Source of the DNA: an uncultured Pseudoflavonifractor sp.
GTDB taxonomy: Bacteria > Bacillota > Clostridia > Oscillospirales > Oscillospiraceae
DNA length: 45,052 nucleotides
Assembly: GCA_904419835.1 (NCBI GenBank)
Contig: CAJFTA010000010.1
Span: 1-45,052, forward strand
Direction of reading: 5' to 3'
The notes under the pieces are model-generated. The model was not told the origin of the DNA and ran no database searches. It saw only the letters and a list, made by a program, of their open reading frames with translations. Position 1 is the first letter of the stretch. Every line of letters begins with the position of its first letter. A program made the translations under genes and the position numbers. Below are positions 34,215-41,204 of this stretch, in pieces.

Positions 34215-34405
34215 AGTACGTACCAGACTTCGGCAGGTCTCCTGGCTTACGCTTCATCCTCCAGCGTCCCTTCTCGGCCCCGGGCCAATGGACTGACGCT
34301 CTCGTCTGCGCTTACAGTAGAGGTAAGACTGCGCCGGATTTTCACCGGTCTTCCCTGTTAGGCGGCCTTGCGCCGCACCGTGTCCGAACTGTTCTATTCA
34401 ACTCG
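34215..34405 (-). promoter_or_regulatory. Cobalamin riboswitch 2 (upstream of cbiD)
   Basis: The minus strand carries the canonical core: CCGGTGAAAATCCGGCGCAG, then a CTACTGTAAG segment equivalent to the CACTG region, and the B12 box AAGCCAGGAGACCTGCC (34232-34248). A terminator follows at 34151-34184. The RNA would bind adenosylcobalamin or a related form and shut off the 16-gene unit cbiD to cbiK. Its outer boundaries are approximate. Confidence 0.95.
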
Positions 34406-34524
34406 TTCCGATATCCGCCCCGTGGGGCGGAACAAGGCGGGACAGCCGTGGAACCGAAGGAATAAAAACGGTTCCCGCTTTCATCCTTCTAAACAAAATT
34501 CCTTCCGGTCCTCACCTGTTTTTT

Positions 34525-34553
34525 AGCATATCACAAACGCTCCCGCAACGCAA
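34525..34553 (-). promoter_or_regulatory. Probable promoter of the cobalamin operon
   Basis: On the minus strand -35 TTGCGT (34548-34553), 17 bases, -10 TATGCT (34525-34530). A start near 34518 gives a leader of about 390 bases holding a GC-rich hairpin (about 34416-34431) and the riboswitch. The remainder of the gap up to 34643 shows no gene. Confidence 0.5.
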
Positions 34554-34643
34554 GACCATCCTCCCTTTTTACCAAAACCCCTTCTTTTTCTACCAGATAT
34601 AGCCCTCTGTCCTTCGGCGGAGGCGGAGATGCCTGCTTCAGGC

Positions 34644-34681
34644 AAAAAAGCGGGAGAGCCGCGCTTTCACAGCTCTCCCGC
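34644..34681 (-). terminator. Terminator of deoC
   Basis: GCGGGAGAGC (34650-34659) pairs with GCTCTCCCGC (34672-34681). Read on the minus strand the hairpin is followed by TTTTTT. It lies about 28 bases after the deoC stop. Confidence 0.85.
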
Positions 34682-34709
34682 CCCACCGGCGCTGTATGTT
34701 CTTTTCGGC

Positions 34710-35429
34710 TCAGTAGCCGGCGCCGGCCGCGCTCTCCCCGGCGGAGGGGCCGGCGATAATCTTGATGCCCGCGCTGGCGCCCAGGCGGTTGGCGCCGGCC
34801 TCAATCATGGCCACCGCGTCCTCATAGGTGCGGATGCCGCCGGAGGCCTTCACCCCCATCTCGGGGCCCACGGTCTGCCGCATGAGGCGCACATCCTCCA
34901 CAGTGGCGCCGCCCTTGGAGTAGCCGGTGGAGGTCTTGACAAAGGCCGCCCCCGCCTTCTTGCTGACGGTGCAGGCCTTCACCTTCTCCTCGTCGGTGAG
35001 CAGGCAGGTCTCCAGAATGACCTTCACCCCCGCCTTGCCTCCGGCAGCCTCCACCACGCCGGCAATGTCCCGCTCCACCAGGTCCCAGTCGCCCGACTTG
35101 ATGGCGCCCACATTGATGACCATGTCCACCTCGCGGGCGCCGTTGGCCACGGCGTCCTTGGCCTCAAAAGCCTTGGCTTCGGGGGTCTGGGTGCCGAAGG
35201 GGAAGCCGATGACGCAGCAGGGCGTCACGCCGCTGCCGGCAAGCTGCTCCGCCACATAACGGATGTAGGATGGGTTGACGCACACACTGGCAAAGCGGTG
35301 CTCCTTGGCCTCGTCGCACACCTTTTTGATGTCCGCCGCGGAGGCCTCGGGCTTGAGAAGGGTATGATCGATGTAGGCGGCGAGGGACGCGGGGTCCAGA
35401 TTGCTGTGCTTGTTCATTTCCACTGCCAT
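34710..35429 (-). CDS. deoC: Deoxyribose-phosphate aldolase
   Basis: A 239-residue TIM-barrel aldolase that splits 2-deoxyribose-5-phosphate to glyceraldehyde-3-phosphate and acetaldehyde. The Schiff-base Lys is K165 in FVKTSTGYSKGGAT, the second lysine is in VKASGGIRT, and the Asp is in EVDMVINVGA. Starts at 35429 and 35417 are both possible; AAAGGA fits the first. It stands outside the cobalamin unit and has its own terminator. Its acetaldehyde chemistry is not linked to CbiG by anything visible here. Confidence 0.95.
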   Translation of the reverse strand: MAVEMNKHSNLDPASLAAYIDHTLLKPEASAADIKKVCDEAKEHRFASVCVNPSYIRYVAEQLAGSGVTPCCVIGFPFGTQTPEAKAFEAKDAVANGAREVDMVINVGAIKSGDWDLVERDIAGVVEAAGGKAGVKVILETCLLTDEEKVKACTVSKKAGAAFVKTSTGYSKGGATVEDVRLMRQTVGPEMGVKASGGIRTYEDAVAMIEAGANRLGASAGIKIIAGPSAGESAAGAGY

Positions 35430-35559
35430 TCATTCCTTTCCTGCGACGAAATGCCTGCCGCGCCGCTGTCCAGGCGGCGGCTTCCCGTACGTTTGACTTT
35501 ATTTAAGGATATCATACCCCCGGCGTTCCTTTCAAGGCCAGCCGTCCATTTGCGGAAAT

Positions 35560-35826
35560 TTATCTTCCGCAATCGGTCAGAATCTGGGCCAGGGTCTCCA
35601 CGGCCTCCTCCTCGTCCTCGCCGTCGGCCGAGAGGATCACCTCTTCCCCCTGGGCCAGGCACAGGGCGAGAAGCATAATGATGGATTTCCCGTCCGCCCG
35701 GCTCGCTTCACCGGCCCGCTGGATGCCAATCTGCGACTTGAACTTCCCAGCTTGGCTGACAAAGTCGGCGGCAGGCCGGGCGTGAAGCCCGCTCTTGCTT
35801 TGGATGGTAATCTGTTTGGCGTACAT
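35560..35826 (-). CDS. HPr-family phosphocarrier protein
   Basis: An 88-residue protein with the HPr active site SGLHARPAA (His15) and a regulatory-serine-like site in ADGKSIIMLLALC (Ser49, three residues later than in classical HPr). It should carry phosphate from enzyme I to sugar PTS components and may be phosphorylated on Ser by HPr kinase. It sits 57 bases after the PHP-domain gene. Whether it is the main PTS HPr or a Crh-like regulator cannot be decided here. Confidence 0.9.
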   Translation of the reverse strand: MYAKQITIQSKSGLHARPAADFVSQAGKFKSQIGIQRAGEASRADGKSIIMLLALCLAQGEEVILSADGEDEEEAVETLAQILTDCGR

Positions 35827-35883
35827 GCCCCAGTCCCCTTTCTCCCATTATTTCAATCATGGAGCCCCTGTCCCGCCGTCAGG

Positions 35884-36687
35884 TCACAGCCTGATGGGAC
35901 AGGGTCTTCTCTGCCGGTACACGGTGCAGTATTTCCAGCCTGAGTCCCGCAGCAGCTGGCACCCCTCGTCCAGGTGATCCCCCAGCCACTTGGGAGTGTG
36001 GGCGTCGGAGCCCACGGTGACATATTCCCCGCCCAGCTCCCGGAAGCGCCGGAGAATGGCCGCGGTGGGGGTGGTCCGCTCTCCCATGCCGTACCGCCAG
36101 CTGGCGGTGTTGACCTCCAGGCCCTTGCCGTCGGCCGCGGCGATGCGGAGGATCTCGTCCACCAAGTCCCCGTACAGACTGTCGTCCGGCACGTAGGGCG
36201 CGTAGCGGTCCACCAGGTTGAGATGCGCCAGCACATCGTAGTCCTTAAAGCGCTTTATGCAGGAGAGAACCTGCTCATAGTACTGCCGGAACACCGCCTC
36301 GACCTTGCAGGCCGGGTCCCGGGCCATGTCATCAAAGGTGCGCTCCGGCGTGGCATGGAAGGACGCCAGAATAAAATCATAGGCATAATCCCTGGCGGCC
36401 GCCTCACAGCGGGCCATGGTGTCCCCCGGCAGAATGCCCATCTCAATGCCCTTGAGCACCTCCACCCGCCCGGCGTACGCCTCCGCCAGGCCCTCCATGG
36501 CCCGGTGATAGGCCTGTGTGGGCTGTCCGGTCCGGTGGACCGGATTGGGGTAGTCCGGGTTATAGTGGTCGGTGATGGCAATGCCGGCGATGCCGCGGCT
36601 GATGGCCGCCTCGGCCAGCGCCTCCATGGGCGTTTCAGAGTCGGTGGAAAAAACGGTATGCATATGCATATCGTAAGGTCGGAACAT
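35884..36687 (-). CDS. PHP-domain phosphatase (histidinol-phosphatase-like)
   Basis: A 267-residue metal-dependent phosphoesterase of the polymerase/histidinol phosphatase family. Metal-binding motifs are DMHMHTVFSTD at the N-terminus, AITDHYNPDY, the HLNLVDRY region, NTASWRYGMGE and GSDAHTP near the C-terminus. The length matches HisK-type histidinol-phosphate phosphatases. With no his genes nearby, the substrate is uncertain. It is followed by the HPr-like gene on the same strand. Confidence 0.85.
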   Translation of the reverse strand: MFRPYDMHMHTVFSTDSETPMEALAEAAISRGIAGIAITDHYNPDYPNPVHRTGQPTQAYHRAMEGLAEAYAGRVEVLKGIEMGILPGDTMARCEAAARDYAYDFILASFHATPERTFDDMARDPACKVEAVFRQYYEQVLSCIKRFKDYDVLAHLNLVDRYAPYVPDDSLYGDLVDEILRIAAADGKGLEVNTASWRYGMGERTTPTAAILRRFRELGGEYVTVGSDAHTPKWLGDHLDEGCQLLRDSGWKYCTVYRQRRPCPIRL

Positions 36688-36827
36688 GGCTTGTATTCTC
36701 CTCTCGGCGGCACAAAAACCGCCATAACATTTCTTACTCCTGTCAGAGGGTAGTATACCGCATGTTCCGCTCCTCCGTCAAACAGAAGAGGCAGCCGATT
36801 ACGGGTCTTCTTTTGTGCTCAACGGCG

Positions 36828-36866
36828 AAAACCGGGCACGCGGCGTTGAGCCGCGCGCCCGGTTTT
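36828..36866. terminator. Bidirectional terminator after the serine recombinase
   Basis: AAAACCGGGCACGCGGC pairs with GCCGCGCGCCCGGTTTT (one mismatch) around GTTGA, with T-runs on both ends. It lies about 45 bases after the recombinase stop and insulates it from the PHP gene. Bases 36688-36827 show no gene. Confidence 0.8.
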
Positions 36867-36911
36867 TATGGGATGCTTCTTTTCCCGGCTGTGGATGGGA
36901 GCAGTGCGGGA

Positions 36912-38582
36912 TTACTGCATGCCGTTCTCGTAGGCCTGGATCATCTTCTTAAACGTGTGACCCGCACGACCTCTGAGACTGGTCAGATATTTGTCCGTAG
37001 TCTCCCCGGTAAAAATCTTGATCTGGAGCAGCATAGAGCCGTCCTCCTGGGGGGTGGCAAAGATTTTGTCCACATAGGTATCCACAAACTCCTTGGTCAC
37101 CATCCCGTCCGCCGCGTGGGCGGACGCCTCCCGCAGCACCTTGCGGAGCTTGGCGATGTGGGCCTGGAAGTCCTCCGCCGACTCCCGCTGGGAGGTGAGC
37201 CCTGCCAGCTCCTCTCTGGCCTTCTCCAGCTCGGCGGCACACTGCTTGTTCATGGACAGAAAGTCCTGGTCCGACAGCTCCCCCAGAGCGTTGAAGGTAA
37301 GCAGCTTCTGCTTCTTCTTTTCCACCGTCTCGATGGTCTGCTCCAGCGCGGCGATCTGCCTGTCCAGTTCACCCCCCTGGTCCAGAGAGCGGTACATCTG
37401 GATATACTCCTCAATAAGGGCATCGATGTCGGCTTCGTTCTCCTGAAAGACTGAGAACAGCAGAGGCTTGAGTTCCTCCTCATAGATGGGAAAGGAGGGA
37501 CAGGAGGCCGCCCCGTTCTTGATCTTACCGGAGCACACCCACTTGCTGTTTTTCTTTCCGCTGCGGTCCACGCTGTCCCGGCGGTAGTAGGCCGCTCCGC
37601 AGTGGGTGCAGTACAGCTTGCCGGTGAGCAGGTTCTGGTGGTTGCAGATCCCCTGGCGGTTCTTCACGTCCTCACTGCGGCGCTTGAGCACCTCGTTAGC
37701 CCGGTCCCACAGCTCCTCACTGACAATGGCAGGCACGATCTCCCCCGTCTCATCCTTGAACATCACCCACTCCTCCGGCGGGAGGAACTTCTGTTTCTTG
37801 GTGAACAGGTCGATGACCTTCACCTTGTTGCCCACATAGTAGCCCTTGTACTTGGGATTGGAGATCATCCCCGACATGGTGGTGTGGGCAATCTTTTTTC
37901 CGTTGTGGTTCCGGTATCCCTTTTCCCAGAACAGGGTCTCAATCTGCTTCATGGAATACTGACCGGTAGCATAGCGTTCAAACAGCTCCCGCACCATAGG
38001 GGCCTCATCTTCGTCAATGATCAGCCGGCCCTTCTCCTTCTGGTAGCCGAAGATGCGGCTGTTGCCCAGCACCACGCTGTTTTTGATGGCCTGCTGATGT
38101 CCGAATTTGACACGGCTGGAGAGCTTGCGCAGTTCATCCTGGGCAATGCCCGACATGATGGTCAGCCGCAGTTCGCTGTCCTCGTCCAGGGTGTTGATGT
38201 TGTCGTTCTGGAAGAACACTCCCACCCCGGCGGCCAGCAGGCGGCGGGTGTACTGGATGGAGTCCAGCGTATTTCGGGCAAAGCGGGTAATCTCCTTGGT
38301 GATTACCAAATCAAACAGCCCCTTCTCTCCATCCTCCACCATGCGGTGAAAGTTTTCCCGCTTCTTGGTGGTTGCGGCGGACAGGCCCTCGTCGATATAC
38401 CCCTCCACAAAGGTCCAGGCCGGATTGCGGCTGATGTAGTCCCGGTAGTAGGAAATCTGATTGCCCAGGGAGTTGAGCTGCTCGTCCGACTCGCTGGACA
38501 CGCGGGCATAGAAGGTCACCCGCAGAGGCAGATCGTAGATGGTGCGGGTCCTGAGCTGCTGGCGCGCGCTGTGGATGTCCAT
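36912..38582 (-). CDS. Large serine recombinase
   Basis: A 556-residue site-specific recombinase of the phage-integrase/TndX type. Residues 20-165 form the catalytic resolvase domain, with the nucleophile Ser29 in YARVSS and the motif ITKEITRFARNT. The recombinase domain follows (residues about 175-300), then a zinc ribbon (C325, C328, C350, C361) and a coiled coil of about 80 residues (402-480). GGAGG precedes the ATG by about 7 bases. Such enzymes insert and excise islands and prophages. No phage structural gene is visible nearby, so it may be the integrase of the accessory island to its right. Confidence 0.93.
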   Translation of the reverse strand: MDIHSARQQLRTRTIYDLPLRVTFYARVSSESDEQLNSLGNQISYYRDYISRNPAWTFVEGYIDEGLSAATTKKRENFHRMVEDGEKGLFDLVITKEITRFARNTLDSIQYTRRLLAAGVGVFFQNDNINTLDEDSELRLTIMSGIAQDELRKLSSRVKFGHQQAIKNSVVLGNSRIFGYQKEKGRLIIDEDEAPMVRELFERYATGQYSMKQIETLFWEKGYRNHNGKKIAHTTMSGMISNPKYKGYYVGNKVKVIDLFTKKQKFLPPEEWVMFKDETGEIVPAIVSEELWDRANEVLKRRSEDVKNRQGICNHQNLLTGKLYCTHCGAAYYRRDSVDRSGKKNSKWVCSGKIKNGAASCPSFPIYEEELKPLLFSVFQENEADIDALIEEYIQMYRSLDQGGELDRQIAALEQTIETVEKKKQKLLTFNALGELSDQDFLSMNKQCAAELEKAREELAGLTSQRESAEDFQAHIAKLRKVLREASAHAADGMVTKEFVDTYVDKIFATPQEDGSMLLQIKIFTGETTDKYLTSLRGRAGHTFKKMIQAYENGMQ

Positions 38583-38697
38583 GGGTTATCCTCCGAAGTT
38601 CGTTTAATCATGTTCTTATTATAAGTTGATCAAATATAAAAGGCAAGCGGATATTCATGGACCACTTTTCCTGCTTCAGGTAGTTTTAAAATTTACC

Positions 38698-38725
38698 TTG
38701 TAGTTTTGTTCTGAAGCCCTATAAT
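38698..38725 (+). promoter_or_regulatory. Promoter of the orphan gene
   Basis: -35 TTGTAG (38698-38703), 16 bases, and a perfect -10 TATAAT (38720-38725), about 20 bases before the start codon. The gap 38583-38697 is AT-rich and shows nothing else. Confidence 0.7.
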
Positions 38726-38745
38726 GGAGAAAAAGGAGGGATATG

Positions 38746-40185
38746 ATGGATGGGTTAGTACGGGCCAAAGTTGCGCTTAACGACGCCAACTTTTGGTATG
38801 ATATGGAATCTCGTTTGGAGAAGCTATGTTCTCGTTTTTATAAATTATGTCAAGGTGAAAAACCACGCCAGGCATTGATTCGAGTCTACAAATGGACTGC
38901 ATCCACAGACAAAGTTTTAGAATTCCTTTCAGCCCATCAGCCAAATACCGTCTGTTCGTTAAGCAATGACCCACCTGCGATCACATTTGCTCCACGCCGC
39001 GATCAGGAAATTGCCTGCGATTATATCTGTGTAGAATATAAGCAGCTCTATCTGATTCCCAAATCTAAAGCTTTTATCAAACGGTACACATATTTTGAGA
39101 TCTACTATGACGGACACATTGTTTCTTGTCTGATGGATCTGCCCACATTCCATAAGAATGGCCCGTTTGAATTGTTGGACATGGATCCAACGGAATGGGC
39201 CCACGCCAAATTGCAGATAAAACTGTGGAATAAACTGCTCCGACCTAATTTGGAAGATTTGGATGAAATCGCTGATATTATACCAAGCAATTTTGCAAAG
39301 CCCTTTTACAAGCGGTTATCTCAATACGGCGAAAGCAAGACACCTGCCGAATCGCTCCAATATCCACAGCATGACAAGATTATTTGGCCCTTGCTCACCT
39401 ATCTTCATTTAATGCAGAACTTGCCGCTCTTGCCAAAGACACAGATCCCATGTTGTATGATCAACTATGTATGTCCTGGAAAATATAAAGACTTTGCCGA
39501 ACAACTGGCCTCCTATCTTACAAAGTGCCTAGGCACAGATCCAATTATAACAATGCCCCTATCCCGATCATCCAATTACTTTAAAAGAAGCGACGAAAGG
39601 GATAAACCGGGTGCCGCTGAACCTTATCTTTTTTTGTTGGAACGTATTAATAGCTCCCAATTACAGGAAGCCATCACGGATCTTGAGCAGTACAAACGCA
39701 GTCGATCTCGCAAGTGGGACACCCACCCCTTTTTAAATGCAGTTCCCATTTGCGTTGGAGAAAACCCTATTCCCAATAGTTTAGTTATAAATATCCATGT
39801 ACCAAAAGATTTTGTACTACCCGATTCGGATATTATAAAATCTGGGTTCCTGTATTTTGGGAAGGCCCTGTATAAGTTCCGCGACAAATATAGGCGTCAA
39901 AAAAGTAGGCTGAAAAAGTATTATCAGAAAAAAAAGGACGCAATCGATGCCCTCTTAGATGAGCAGGCGCCTTCTTTTAAACAATCTTCCCTGTATCCAT
40001 TAAGCATCTGGTTTATGGTAATGTATGGAGCAAAGAACTTTTCCAAGAAATCTCTTATAAAGTCTGAGGAAAATAATTGGCTCCAAACATGGATAGATTC
40101 CTGGTCTCAGGAGCAGCGCACTTTAGAAGACGAAGTCCAAGAGAACGAATATTCTCCAGTATATCCTGTACCCTGGGCTGTATAG
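38746..40185 (+). CDS. Hypothetical protein, unrecognised, AT-richer than neighbours
   Basis: A soluble-looking protein of 479 residues with no signal peptide, no clear membrane segment and no motif I recognise. The C-terminal third has a basic stretch predicted to be helical (RDKYRRQKSRLKKYYQKKK, about residues 385-404), then an aromatic segment (SIWFMVMYGAKNF). Two adjacent ATGs exist; 38746 is 6 bases from AGGAGG while 38743 is only 3 away. The base composition is visibly lower in GC than everything to its left, a sign of recent transfer. It is monocistronic, with its own promoter and a shared terminator. It is convergent with the kinase/phosphatase operon. Confidence 0.75.
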   Translation: MDGLVRAKVALNDANFWYDMESRLEKLCSRFYKLCQGEKPRQALIRVYKWTASTDKVLEFLSAHQPNTVCSLSNDPPAITFAPRRDQEIACDYICVEYKQLYLIPKSKAFIKRYTYFEIYYDGHIVSCLMDLPTFHKNGPFELLDMDPTEWAHAKLQIKLWNKLLRPNLEDLDEIADIIPSNFAKPFYKRLSQYGESKTPAESLQYPQHDKIIWPLLTYLHLMQNLPLLPKTQIPCCMINYVCPGKYKDFAEQLASYLTKCLGTDPIITMPLSRSSNYFKRSDERDKPGAAEPYLFLLERINSSQLQEAITDLEQYKRSRSRKWDTHPFLNAVPICVGENPIPNSLVINIHVPKDFVLPDSDIIKSGFLYFGKALYKFRDKYRRQKSRLKKYYQKKKDAIDALLDEQAPSFKQSSLYPLSIWFMVMYGAKNFSKKSLIKSEENNWLQTWIDSWSQEQRTLEDEVQENEYSPVYPVPWAV

Positions 40186-40225
40186 ATAAAGCCAGTACAC
40201 AGTATTTCATTCATATAGCACAGTT

Positions 40226-40280
40226 AAAAAAGCACATCCTGTACCGGAGAATCACAGATTTCGGTACAGGATGTGCTTTT
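40226..40280. terminator. Bidirectional terminator between convergent genes
   Basis: A perfect stem of about 19 bp (AAAAGCACATCCTGTACCG with its complement at 40262-40280) has A-runs and T-runs at the ends. It ends both the orphan gene and the PP2C operon. Bases 40186-40225 hold nothing else. Confidence 0.9.
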
Positions 40281-40325
40281 CATTTGTGACGGATGGTATT
40301 GCCGTTTGGCGAGAGCGGATTTGCG

Positions 40326-41183
40326 CTATCTTCCCCACTGCTTCCGGATACGGCGCAATGCTCTGCGGCGGCGGTTTTTGTTTTGGGTCGCAACGCCGAA
40401 GATCCTGCTCTGCTCTCTGGGCGTCAGACGCTCCCACCGGCCGAAGTGTTCACCAGCCCGGCTCATCACAGCCAAACTGCAGTCATCCGTGGTGCGGGCA
40501 GCAATGTGCTGCTCCAGGACCGTGTGAAGCATGTCCCCGCTGACAGTCGGCTGCAGCAGCTCGGACCACTGGAGCATGTGCCCCAGCAGAGGCGCCACAC
40601 TGGCGGTCCGCTTGTGGTAGAGCGCCTGCTCACAGCCGTCCGACATGAGGACGAACCCCTCCAGAGCGGCCTGGGTTCCTTTCAGTACCCGGGCCGTCTG
40701 CGCTGCCGAGCGGGAGGTGACAAAGACGGTGGTGTTGGTAAACTCCCCGTTGCAAGGGCGGGAAGCCACCAGCAATTTCCCCGCCTTTTGGTATGCAATC
40801 ACCCCGTCTCCCACATGGAAGAGCAGATAGCGGTCACCACACACCGCCACTGCCAGCAGGGTGCACGCAAGTTCCGAAGGCTTCGCCCGGTAGAGGGCGG
40901 CCTTTTCCGCGATGGCCTCCTGTACCTGTTCCACAATCCACTGGCGCATGGCCTGGGGCGTGGGGGAGGCGTACAGCGTCTCAAATTCCCTGCACAGTAG
41001 GCGGCAGGCGGTCTGAACGGCACACTCCGCCCCCAGATGGGAGAGGGGAGCGGAGCCGGCGCCATCTGCCAGTGCGATGGCGGTGACGCCGTATTCCGTC
41101 CGGCGGACAGTGCGGTCCTGTCCCAGCTGCTGGCGCAGCCGGTGCCCTCTGCCGGTGCAGGCTGCCATGAGTGTGTTCCACAT
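40326..41183 (-). CDS. PP2C-family protein phosphatase
   Basis: A 285-residue metal-dependent Ser/Thr phosphatase of the PP2C_2 type. Motifs in order: ALADGAGSAP (D40), FHVGDGVIAY (D126), VLMSDGCEQAL (D182) and TTDDCSLAV (D233/D234). The C-terminal 25 residues are very basic (RRRRALRRIRKQW), perhaps for nucleic acid or membrane binding. AGGAGG lies 8 bases before the ATG. It lies 21 bases after the PIN-kinase gene on the same strand, so the two should be co-transcribed as an opposing kinase/phosphatase pair. It resembles the YegK-type phosphatases of TerY-linked signalling triads. Confidence 0.9.
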   Translation of the reverse strand: MWNTLMAACTGRGHRLRQQLGQDRTVRRTEYGVTAIALADGAGSAPLSHLGAECAVQTACRLLCREFETLYASPTPQAMRQWIVEQVQEAIAEKAALYRAKPSELACTLLAVAVCGDRYLLFHVGDGVIAYQKAGKLLVASRPCNGEFTNTTVFVTSRSAAQTARVLKGTQAALEGFVLMSDGCEQALYHKRTASVAPLLGHMLQWSELLQPTVSGDMLHTVLEQHIAARTTDDCSLAVMSRAGEHFGRWERLTPREQSRIFGVATQNKNRRRRALRRIRKQWGR

Positions 41184-41204
41184 GTGAGGTTCCTCCTTTT
41201 TCGC

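Noticed and set aside
34710..35429. Idea that deoC belongs to the cobalamin unit because CbiG releases acetaldehyde
   Set aside because: deoC has its own terminator and lies upstream of the cobalamin promoter; there is no sequence evidence of co-regulation.
38746..40185. Idea that the orphan protein is a Cas protein
   Set aside because: No HEPN RxxxxH, RuvC, HNH, HD or helicase motif is evident; proximity alone does not support it.
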